Positions 16,277 through 22,669 of a stretch of 44,860 nucleotides of DNA are shown piece by piece. Under the pieces are notes generated by a model that did no database searches, was not told where the DNA came from, and saw only the letters and a program-made list of their open reading frames with translations. The stretch lies in assembly GCA_913057985.1 (NCBI GenBank), contig CAJXPL010000020.1:1-44860 (forward strand), given 5' to 3'. Position numbers and translations under genes: made by a program. The stretch's first letter is position 1. Every line of letters starts with the position of its first letter. The DNA comes from an uncultured Synechococcus sp. GTDB lineage: Bacteria; Cyanobacteriota; Cyanobacteriia; PCC-6307; Cyanobiaceae.

Positions 16277-16871
16277 GCCGTTGGGTCCAGCCCTCAATCC
16301 ATTGCTCATCGGAGCGGGTGAAACAACGGGGCGACCACCCCCCCACGATCACGGCCCCTTCCTTCCCCATCGGGCAAACAACGATGGCGGGAAGTGACGG
16401 CAGCATCGCGTCGAATTCCGCTCGGCCCGGAAAGAGCGTTGTGTTGACCAAGGAAATGGTTTGCTCACGCTCCATGGCCCGTTGGGTGATCGCTCCTGGC
16501 TCGAAAGCCTCCTGACTGATCAGGCCCCGACGCAGCACGACCTGATGGCGCCAGAACACGAGCACGGATGCAGCTGGCGTTGCCGTCAACAGCATGTGGC
16601 TGCCCCAGGCCAGCTCCTGTTGTTGGTTTTCGCTGAACTGATCCGCCATCAAAAGTCCCTGTTCCCCCTGCAACGGAACTTTCTCTGCTGTCTTGGGGTT
16701 CGCCCGTGTCCACAGCACAGCCACCAGCATCAGGCCCACCGCTGCCATCCCCGCCAGAACTTCGGCCCGTTGAAAGTCCGGTGTCACGGTCTGCGCTACC
16801 CCTGCATTGGTCACGGTCAGACCCAGCACCAGAAGCGCACAGATCAGAACAGCTCGGGCGGGACCTGGCAT
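16221..16871 (-). CDS. cofactor assembly of complex C subunit B (CCB, DUF2930)
   Basis: The 216-residue protein has two N-terminal membrane segments (AVLICALLVLGLTVTNAGVA and AEVLAGMAAVGLMLVAVLW), then a soluble domain with ELAWGSHMLLTATPAASVLVFW and VGGWSPRCFTRSDEQWIEGW. This pattern is that of the cyanobacterial and plastid CCB2/CCB4-like family, which helps attach heme c(i) to cytochrome b6 of the b6f complex. It would act in the thylakoid membrane. The frame opens with TTG-TTG-ATG; I chose the ATG at 16871. It overlaps the 3' end of lptC by 56 bp on the opposite strand and is divergent from the TerB-like gene. The family assignment is from memory of sequences, not a search. Confidence 0.8.
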   Translation of the reverse strand: MPGPARAVLICALLVLGLTVTNAGVAQTVTPDFQRAEVLAGMAAVGLMLVAVLWTRANPKTAEKVPLQGEQGLLMADQFSENQQQELAWGSHMLLTATPAASVLVFWRHQVVLRRGLISQEAFEPGAITQRAMEREQTISLVNTTLFPGRAEFDAMLPSLPAIVVCPMGKEGAVIVGGWSPRCFTRSDEQWIEGWTQRLRTTLAAGEASPVPPDSA

Positions 16872-16933
16872 CAACAAAGGGTGCTGTCAGAACGCAATCA
16901 TCCTGCTCAAATACGTACATGTGCGTCTCTGCC

Positions 16934-17341
16934 ATGACGACTCCCGAGGCTTTTGCTGCTGTTGCCCTTGCCGCTGTTGCCTGTGATGGAAGGCTGGGGC
17001 GGGATGAGGCCCATGCCCTGCGCCGTCAGCTGGAGAACCGATCGCTGTACAGCGACATCTCTGAAGCGTCCATGGGTGAATTGTTTGACCGCCTGCTGTT
17101 GTTGTTGCGGGAGCAGGGCGTTCAGGGCTTGATCACGTCCGCCTTGCCTCAGCTCAATCGAATTCAGCAGCAGTCCGCCCTGGCTGTGGCAGCGCATCTG
17201 GTGCATGCCGACCGCAAGATCACAGCGGAGGAAACCGATCTCCTCGACCAGCTCACCCGTCAGATGACTCTGCCCGACAACGAAGCCCGCATGGTTGTTG
17301 AGGCAATTGCAGCTTTGAACCGCGACATACTGGACAGCTAG
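16934..17341 (+). CDS. TerB-like (tellurite resistance family) domain protein
   Basis: The 135-residue all-helical protein fits the TerB-like fold: AAVACDGRLGRDEAHALRRQLENR near the N-terminus and VAAHLVHADRKITAEETDLLDQLTRQM in the C-terminal half each carry an acidic D/E pattern (ACDGRLGRDE; HADRKITAEE) that in TerB proteins can bind metal. The ATG at 16934 gives MTTPEAFAAV; an alternative ATG at 16919 adds five residues; neither has a clear Shine-Dalgarno. It heads a tight plus-strand run with psb32 (18-bp gap), pcxA, cobU, trmL and an M23 peptidase. The function is unknown. Linkage with psb32 and pcxA hints at a membrane or photosynthesis stress role, which is inference. Confidence 0.8.
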   Translation: MTTPEAFAAVALAAVACDGRLGRDEAHALRRQLENRSLYSDISEASMGELFDRLLLLLREQGVQGLITSALPQLNRIQQQSALAVAAHLVHADRKITAEETDLLDQLTRQMTLPDNEARMVVEAIAALNRDILDS

Positions 17342-17359
17342 CGGCAGACTGAGGCAGTC

Positions 17360-18046
17360 ATGACGCTTGAAGGGATGCCCCGTTCCGCCCGACGCCTGTT
17401 GGCCAGCCTGCTCAGTTTCGGGGTCTGTCTTCTCCTCTGGGCCCCAGCCAGTCTGGCGATCTCACCTGCTGCCCTGGGTGAAAGCCTGCCGGATGCGTTG
17501 GTGATCGACGATGCCGACGTGTTCAGCCGCGCCAGCCGTGGTGAATTGGAAGCGAAATTACGCAGCTTTGAAGATCAACGGGTCGATGCCCGCCTGATCA
17601 CGCTGCGGCGTTTGGATTACGGCATCACCTTGAACAGCTTCGGTGAGGAACTCCTCGAGACGTGGAGCTCACCCAGCGGCAATCCCTTGCTGCTGATGTT
17701 GATCGAAGCCTCGAACAAGCGTTCCGCTGTGGTGGCCAATCAGGAGCTTGAGGCACAGCTTCCTCCCAGCCTGCTGAAGAGCACCGCCCGTACAACGATG
17801 ACTGTGCCCCTGAGGGAGGGCGATCGTTATCGCCAGGCATCCGTTGATGGACTCACCCGACTTTCAACCGTTCTCTCGGGTGGCGAGGATCCCGGCCCTC
17901 CGAAGGAGATCGAACGGGTCACCCTGCCCACCAACATTCCCACCAAGGCGGAAACGGCTGAAAGCGATGCCACCAAGTGGGTGATCATCCTGTTGGTGCT
18001 TGGAACCATCATTCCGATGGCCACCTGGTGGGTGTTCTCGCGCTGA
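17360..18046 (+). CDS. psb32: TPM-domain PSII repair protein Psb32
   Basis: The 228-residue protein has a signal peptide (RRLLASLLSFGVCLLLWAPASLA), a TPM/TLP18.3 domain beginning VIDDADVFSRASRGELEAKLRSFEDQRVDARLITLRRLDYG, and a single C-terminal membrane anchor (WVIILLVLGTIIPMATWWVF). This is the layout of cyanobacterial Psb32 and plant TLP18.3, lumenal proteins that help protect and repair photosystem II. ATG 17360 is used; ATG 17375 also starts before the signal peptide. pcxA follows after 13 bp, linking two stress-related membrane functions. Confidence 0.85.
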   Translation: MTLEGMPRSARRLLASLLSFGVCLLLWAPASLAISPAALGESLPDALVIDDADVFSRASRGELEAKLRSFEDQRVDARLITLRRLDYGITLNSFGEELLETWSSPSGNPLLLMLIEASNKRSAVVANQELEAQLPPSLLKSTARTTMTVPLREGDRYRQASVDGLTRLSTVLSGGEDPGPPKEIERVTLPTNIPTKAETAESDATKWVIILLVLGTIIPMATWWVFSR

Positions 18047-18059
18047 TGACCCGACTGCG

Positions 18060-19208
18060 ATGAGCCGCCGTAACTGGATCAACCTGTTCAGCAACAGCCA
18101 AGCGATCGAGCTCTCCAGTGATCTTGAGCGTGGCTACGAGGCGGCTCTGCTCATCCAAAGCCTGGAGTTGGAGTACTACGGCGACCGGCAGATTCGTCCG
18201 GAGCTGAAGCTCTCCGTGCCGCGCTCTGTTCAGGCCACGATTCTTCGCCGCTTTAAAACCGCGCTGGCCATCTGCCGCAATTCAGCAGCAACTCTCTCGA
18301 AACAACGGGGTCAACTGGATTCCCAGGAGTTGCGTCAACTTCAACTGATTGAATCCGTCGTGAGCCGCTATGGATCCCGGCGATCAGGCAGTGCACCGTC
18401 GATCAGCCGCTCACCGGATGCCCTCCCTCGTTCGCTTCTGGGTGTCTTCGACAGCATTCGCCTTCAGTTGGATCCCTCGACGGAAGACAGCGTCGTGGCG
18501 GGGTATCGACGCCGGCGGGACAGCACGCTGATTTCACTGAGGGTTCTGCTTCTGCTCGTTCTGGTTCCCCTTCTTGTTCAGCAGATTGCTGGCACCTATC
18601 TGATCTCGCCTGCGGTGAATCAGTTTTCCCCCGAACTCCCTTTCCTGAGCTACCCCAAGCCTCAGCTGGAAGAGAAGGCGGCTGAAAAACTTCGGCTTTA
18701 CAAGCAAGAACTGGAATTCGATGCCTTCCTCAAGGGCGCGCAGCCCCTTGATGATGGTGCGCTGCGCGACAAGCTCACCGAAAAGGCGACTGAGCTCAAG
18801 CACGATGCCGATGAGGAAAGTCTCAAGGCGATCAAGAATGTGTTTGCGGATCTGGCGGGCCTGATCGCTTTCGCCGTGGTGTGTTTTCTGAGCCGCGATG
18901 AACTGCGTGTTCTGCGTGGATTTGTTGATGAGGCGGTTTACGGGCTGAGTGATTCCGCCAAGGCCTTCGCCATCATCCTGTTCACCGACATTTTCGTGGG
19001 TTATCACAGCCCGGAAGGTTGGTCGGTCTTGCTGGAAGGGATAGCCGAGCATTTCGGCCTTCCCTCCAGCCAAAGTTTCGTCAACCTCTTCATCGCGACA
19101 TTCCCGGTGGTGTTGGCGACGATCTTCAAGTATTGGATTTTCAGATACCTCAACCGTGTGTCTCCGTCTTCCGTCGCGACGCTGAAGGGAATGAATGGCA
19201 GTGGTTGA
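18060..19208 (+). CDS. pcxA: proton extrusion protein PcxA (CemA homologue)
   Basis: The 382-residue protein matches cyanobacterial PcxA/CemA. It has a soluble N-terminus starting MSRRNWINLFSNSQAIELSSDLERGYEAALLIQSLELEYYGDR, then membrane segments around SLRVLLLLVLVPLLVQQIAGTYLI, LAGLIAFAVVCFLS, AFAIILFTDIFVGYHS and FVNLFIATFPVVLATIFKYWIF. The HSPEGW motif and the FKYWIFRYLNR end are characteristic. PcxA supports light-dependent proton export at the plasma membrane, and so affects internal pH and inorganic carbon uptake. The frame extends upstream into psb32, but the ATG at 18060 gives the family start. cobU overlaps its last 14 bp. Confidence 0.92.
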   Translation: MSRRNWINLFSNSQAIELSSDLERGYEAALLIQSLELEYYGDRQIRPELKLSVPRSVQATILRRFKTALAICRNSAATLSKQRGQLDSQELRQLQLIESVVSRYGSRRSGSAPSISRSPDALPRSLLGVFDSIRLQLDPSTEDSVVAGYRRRRDSTLISLRVLLLLVLVPLLVQQIAGTYLISPAVNQFSPELPFLSYPKPQLEEKAAEKLRLYKQELEFDAFLKGAQPLDDGALRDKLTEKATELKHDADEESLKAIKNVFADLAGLIAFAVVCFLSRDELRVLRGFVDEAVYGLSDSAKAFAIILFTDIFVGYHSPEGWSVLLEGIAEHFGLPSSQSFVNLFIATFPVVLATIFKYWIFRYLNRVSPSSVATLKGMNGSG

Positions 19209-19779
19209 CCTCTCTTCCTCAGTGGAGCCCCCCGTTGCCGGCCAGACCAGCCGGCTGATCCTGGTGAGTGGGCCAACCCGCAGTGGCAAGAGCCGCTGGG
19301 CTGAGCACCTGTTGAAACACCACCCTGTTGTCACCTACATCGCCACGGCGGCCGCCAGGCCGGATGACCGTGATTGGCAAAAGCGTTTGGAGGCCCACCG
19401 GCAGCGGCGGCCCGACCATTGGAGCGTTTCTGAATGTGGGGCAGAGCTGGTGAGCGTGATCAATGGCCTGGCTCCCGGGCAATCTGTTCTGATTGATGCC
19501 CTCGGTGGCTTTGTTGCCCACCACCTGGACCTCACTGCCCAGGAGTGGGATCAGCTCTGTGAGCAGCTGATTGCCTCGATCAGGGCATCGCACTGCACGT
19601 TTGTTCTGGTGATCGAAGAGACAGGCTGGGGCGTCGTTCCCCCAACACGAATCGGAGGCTTGTTCCGTGATCGTCTCGGAACCCTCGCGCAGGCACTTGA
19701 CCCCTTTGCTGACGCTGCCTGGCTCGTTCTCCAGGGTCGTGCACTTGATCTTCATGCCCTTGGCCAGGTGGTGCCATGA
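19195..19779 (+). CDS. cobU: adenosylcobinamide kinase / guanylyltransferase CobU/CobP
   Basis: The 194-residue protein has the P-loop GPTRSGKS at residues 26-33, ATAAARPDDRDWQKRLEAHRQRRPDHWSV (the region of the guanylated histidine), and VIEETGWGVVPPTRIGGLFRDRLGTLAQ, the CobU family's C-terminal signature. It phosphorylates adenosylcobinamide and transfers GMP to it during nucleotide-loop assembly of cobalamin or pseudocobalamin, in the cytosol. It overlaps pcxA by 14 bp and trmL by 4 bp (ATGA), so translation is probably coupled. Other cobalamin genes are not in the window. Confidence 0.93.
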   Translation: MAVVDLSSSVEPPVAGQTSRLILVSGPTRSGKSRWAEHLLKHHPVVTYIATAAARPDDRDWQKRLEAHRQRRPDHWSVSECGAELVSVINGLAPGQSVLIDALGGFVAHHLDLTAQEWDQLCEQLIASIRASHCTFVLVIEETGWGVVPPTRIGGLFRDRLGTLAQALDPFADAAWLVLQGRALDLHALGQVVP

Positions 19780-20267
19780 CTGAGATCGCCCCCCTGCGGA
19801 TTGCCCTGTTCGAACCTCAGATCCCTCCGAACACCGGCAACATCGCCCGCACCTCGGCGGCCTTCAGGGTGCCGTTGACCCTGATTGAACCCCTCGGCTT
19901 CAAGGTGGACGATCGGAGCGTTCGTCGTGCCGGACTTGATTACTGGCCCCACGTTCAGCTTTCCATCGCTTCGAACTTTGCCGAGTTCCAAGCTGAGCTT
20001 CGTCCTGAGCAGAGGTTGATCGGCTGCAGTCGTCGTGGTGGTTCATCGCTCTCCTCGTTCACGTTTCAACGTGGAGATGTTCTGCTGTTTGGCCGGGAAG
20101 ACACGGGGCTACCGGAACCGGTTCGCGAAGCCTGCGACAGCATCCTCACGATCCCCATGCCTGGAGCTGCTGATGACGCAGGCCAGGGAGGTGTTCGCAG
20201 CCTCAATCTTTCCGTGGCCTGCGCCCTGGTGACCTACGTGGCTGGACAGCAGTTGCGGTTGTGGTGA
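19776..20267 (+). CDS. trmL: tRNA (cytidine/uridine-34-2'-O)-methyltransferase TrmL
   Basis: The 163-residue SPOUT methyltransferase shows the TrmL signatures: LFEPQIPPNTGNIARTSAAF near the N-terminus, LLFGREDTGLPE near 110 and VRSLNLSVACALVTY near 145, which form the knotted AdoMet site. It methylates the ribose at position 34 of certain tRNA-Leu anticodons. It is normal in length and linked to cobU by an ATGA overlap. Confidence 0.94.
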   Translation: MTEIAPLRIALFEPQIPPNTGNIARTSAAFRVPLTLIEPLGFKVDDRSVRRAGLDYWPHVQLSIASNFAEFQAELRPEQRLIGCSRRGGSSLSSFTFQRGDVLLFGREDTGLPEPVREACDSILTIPMPGAADDAGQGGVRSLNLSVACALVTYVAGQQLRLW

Positions 20268-20339
20268 TCCCACCACTGCTCCAAACCCCCTTGCGCGGGG
20301 ATGTTCGGCTCGTTACCTTCAACGCGTCTCAGTGGTTTC

Positions 20340-21389
20340 ATGCGCGCAACGCTTGCTCTGGCAGCTGCTGTAACCCCTGTTCTGTCCCTGGGTCTGTGGA
20401 GTTCTCTGCCCGGGATTGCCGATAACGCCACTTTTGATCTTGCCGAGCTGCCCCCTCTGCCAGCTCTCTCCCCGAACAATCCCGTTGCTGTTGTCAGCAA
20501 AGTCGAATCCAGCACTCAGATCTGGTTCAAAGTTGTTCGTGCCACGTCCCTGCGGCGTTTCGCTGAGCTGTTGAAGCTCGATCGTGAGGAGCTGGCCTCG
20601 TTGAACAACCTGCCAAGCTCCCACGTTTTTGAAAAAGAGAGTTGGCTTTCCCTGCCGGTCTCCGCACGGGGTGTTGCCGTGACGTTGTCGTCACTCAACC
20701 GCTCCAGTGAACGTCAGACGCTTCCGGTTTCTGCCCAACCAACGATTCATACCCTCGCGAAAATCCAGAAAGGCGATTCGCTGGCTTCGTTCCTTCAGCG
20801 CCACGGTGTTACTCAAGAACAGCTCAAGGCCTGGAATCCTGGCCTTGAACTGAGTGCTTTGACAGTTGGCCGGGAACTGCAGGTCGCCCAGGCTGGCTCG
20901 AGGCAGTCCCTTCTTGCTGTTCGTCCGCTGCGGAGTGGAGGTGCTGCTTGGCCTGCTCAAACTCGCCTGCCATTAGCCGATCAGCCCAACAGGCTCAAAC
21001 CACCAATCGTGGGTTACCAATGGCCGACCAAGGGTGTTTTCACATCCGGTTATGGATGGCGCTGGGGACGCATGCACAAAGGCATTGATATCGCCAACAA
21101 CACTGGAACGCCCATTGTTGCCGCTCGCGATGGGATCGTCACTTACTCCGGCTGGAGCGGTGCCTACGGCTATCTGGTCGAAGTCGCCCACAGCGACGGT
21201 GAATCGACGCGGTACGCCCATAACAGCCGCCTTCTGGTCAAAAAAGGGCAGATGGTGCCCCGGGGTGCTCGCATTTCACTGATGGGAAGCACCGGACGAA
21301 GCACCGGACCTCACCTTCACTTTGAAATCCGTCGGGCCGGTGGCGCTGCTCTCAATCCCCTGGTCAAACTACCGGCACGCAAGGCCTGA
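20340..21389 (+). CDS. LysM and M23 (LytM) peptidoglycan peptidase
   Basis: From ATG 20340 the product (349 residues) has a signal peptide (RATLALAAAVTPVLSLGLW), two LysM-like motifs (FKVVRATSLRRFAELLKLDREELASLNNL and HTLAKIQKGDSLASFLQRHGVTQEQLKAWNP), and a C-terminal M23 domain. The zinc ligands are visible: H and D in RMHKGIDIA and the second H in GPHLHFEIR; the third motif YAHNSRL is also present. It should act in the periplasm, as a hydrolase or as an activator of amidases at the septum. The frame opens at 20301, but the signal peptide begins at 20340. It ends the TerB-psb32-pcxA-cobU-trmL run, with a 72-bp gap before it. Confidence 0.92.
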   Translation: MRATLALAAAVTPVLSLGLWSSLPGIADNATFDLAELPPLPALSPNNPVAVVSKVESSTQIWFKVVRATSLRRFAELLKLDREELASLNNLPSSHVFEKESWLSLPVSARGVAVTLSSLNRSSERQTLPVSAQPTIHTLAKIQKGDSLASFLQRHGVTQEQLKAWNPGLELSALTVGRELQVAQAGSRQSLLAVRPLRSGGAAWPAQTRLPLADQPNRLKPPIVGYQWPTKGVFTSGYGWRWGRMHKGIDIANNTGTPIVAARDGIVTYSGWSGAYGYLVEVAHSDGESTRYAHNSRLLVKKGQMVPRGARISLMGSTGRSTGPHLHFEIRRAGGAALNPLVKLPARKA

Positions 21390-21401
21390 ATCAGACATGC
21401 C

Positions 21402-21420
21402 CGAACTCAACGAGAGTTCG
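21402..21420 (+). terminator. stem-loop after the M23 peptidase gene
   Basis: CGAACTC (21402-21408) pairs perfectly with GAGTTCG (21414-21420) around a five-base loop, 12 bp after the stop codon. No T-run follows, so it may act as an RNA-end stabiliser rather than a classic intrinsic terminator. Confidence 0.35.
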
Positions 21421-21451
21421 AACGAGCTGATCAACAGCATGAATCAATGAA

Positions 21452-21525
21452 TGTCAGAGGGGAGACTTGAACTCCCGACCTCAGGGTTATGAATCCTGTG
21501 CTCTAACCAGCTGAGCTACTCTGAC
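21452..21525 (-). tRNA. tRNA-Met (CAT), elongator type
   Basis: The 74-base minus-strand sequence folds as a full cloverleaf: acceptor GTCAGAG/CTCTGAC, D-stem GCTC/GAGC, T-stem GGGAG/CTCCC with loop TTCAAGT, and discriminator A. The anticodon loop TTCATAA gives CAT (plus-strand bases 21489-21491). The first acceptor pair is a proper G-C, so it is not the initiator tRNA, which usually carries a mismatch there. A tRNA-Ile read by lysidine at C34 cannot be fully excluded. The last anticodon-stem pair (31-39) is an A-C mismatch. CCA is not encoded. Confidence 0.93.
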
Positions 21526-21572
21526 GCAGGCCCTTCAGGCCAGTACCCATCATACATCTCAGGGGTTCAGCC

Positions 21573-21884
21573 TCAGCGCATGTCGATGGCATTAAGGCGA
21601 TCGCGGAAGGATTTCGGTTGATCGTCCTTGGTGAGTGGGGGTGCCGTCTCGACAACCGGTGTTGGAGCTGGAGCTGGGGCCGGCTCGATGCTCCGCGTTG
21701 CCGTTGAACGTCGGGTTGCGCCGCGATTCCCGACCAGAGTCTTCAGCTGGCCAGTGCGCTGGTCTCGATCCAGGGGTTTCTTGCGCAGATCTCCCTTCAG
21801 CTGGTTCAGCAGACGGAAATGTCCGGTGGAACTGAACTTGCGCAGGAGCGCAGGATCCCAGCTCGTGAGTTGGTCAGTCATCAC
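21573..21884 (-). CDS. small conserved cyanobacterial protein, function unknown
   Basis: The 103-residue product (or 102 from the second Met) begins MTDQLTSWDPALLRKFSSTGHFRLLNQLKGDLRKKPL, a compact basic helical domain, followed by a linker rich in Ala/Pro/Thr and a C-terminal KSFRDRLNAIDMR. The N-terminal SSTGHFRLLNQL pattern looks conserved, and I have seen such proteins in marine picocyanobacteria, but no function is known to me. There is no signal peptide or membrane segment. It is transcribed toward tRNA-Met and is divergent from the peroxiredoxin gene; the 118-bp gap between them must hold both promoters. Confidence 0.75.
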   Translation of the reverse strand: MMTDQLTSWDPALLRKFSSTGHFRLLNQLKGDLRKKPLDRDQRTGQLKTLVGNRGATRRSTATRSIEPAPAPAPTPVVETAPPLTKDDQPKSFRDRLNAIDMR

Positions 21885-21941
21885 CTGAGTTTATGGCGAC
21901 GGATGGCTAGGGTCGTGATAGGTTCAAACCTGATACTGGAA

Positions 21942-21952
21942 GTCGAATCGAC
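21942..21952. promoter_or_regulatory. 11-bp palindrome in the peroxiredoxin upstream region
   Basis: GTCGA-A-TCGAC is a perfect palindrome with one central base, about 50 bp before the peroxiredoxin ATG and inside the divergent promoter region. It could be an operator for a dimeric regulator, but it is short and may be chance. Confidence 0.25.
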
Positions 21953-22002
21953 TACGTGTTAAGTCGTTCGCGGCCTTCAGCTCACTCATTCACCTCCCGA
22001 AC

Positions 22003-22605
22003 ATGACCGACACCGGTTGCTTGCGTGTGGGCCAGCAGGCCCCTGATTTCACAGCCACCGCTGTGGTGGACCAGGAGTTCAAGGAAGTCACCCTGTCCCA
22101 GTACCGGGGCAAGTACGTGGTGCTGTTCTTCTATCCACTGGATTTCACCTTCGTTTGTCCTACTGAGATCACGGCCTTCAGCGACCGCTACGCCGATTTC
22201 TCCAGCAAGAACACCGAGGTTCTCGGCGTTTCCGTGGACAGCCAGTTCAGCCACCTGGCCTGGATCCAGACCCCTCGCAATCAGGGTGGCCTGGGCGATA
22301 TCAACTATCCCCTCGTTGCCGACCTGAAGAAGGAGATCTCCACGGCCTACAACGTTCTCGACGAGGCTGAGGGTGTTGCCCTGCGTGGTCTGTTCATCAT
22401 CGACCCCGACGGTGTGATCATGCACGCCACCATCAACAACCTGCCTGTGGGACGGAATGTTGATGAAACCCTGCGCGTTCTGCAGGCCTTCCAGTACGTG
22501 CAGTCCAACCCCGACGAGGTTTGCCCTGCCAACTGGACTCCTGGCGAAAAGACCATGAAGCCTGACCCCAAGGGTTCCAAGGAGTACTTCTCCGCCATCG
22601 GCTGA
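22003..22605 (+). CDS. 2-Cys peroxiredoxin
   Basis: The 200-residue protein is a typical 2-Cys Prx (AhpC/TSA). The peroxidatic cysteine is C52 in FTFVCPTEI, the resolving cysteine C174 in EVCPANW. The GGLG motif (95-98) and a C-terminal YF (195-196), which together mark overoxidation-sensitive eukaryote-like Prx, are present. It reduces H2O2 and organic peroxides using thioredoxin in the cytosol, and probably protects photosynthesis. It is a monocistronic gene with a strong terminator and a divergent neighbour. Confidence 0.96.
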   Translation: MTDTGCLRVGQQAPDFTATAVVDQEFKEVTLSQYRGKYVVLFFYPLDFTFVCPTEITAFSDRYADFSSKNTEVLGVSVDSQFSHLAWIQTPRNQGGLGDINYPLVADLKKEISTAYNVLDEAEGVALRGLFIIDPDGVIMHATINNLPVGRNVDETLRVLQAFQYVQSNPDEVCPANWTPGEKTMKPDPKGSKEYFSAIG

Positions 22606-22638
22606 TCGTTCGATCATCCCGATCCGTCACTTCGTTTT

Positions 22639-22669
22639 GCCCTGCCCGTCAAACGGGTGGGGCTTTTTT
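22639..22669 (+). terminator. rho-independent terminator of the peroxiredoxin gene
   Basis: GCCC-TG-CCCGT pairs with ACGGG-TG-GGGC around a three-base loop (22639-22663), with an internal TG/TG bulge, then a run of six T (22664-22669). The hairpin covers the final codons and stop of the converging UPF0182 gene, so the same DNA serves as a terminator on one strand and coding sequence on the other. Confidence 0.9.

Noticed and set aside
20280-20300. CCCC...GGGG near the M23 gene as terminator of trmL
   Set aside because: Four base pairs with a six-base loop and no T-run; too weak.
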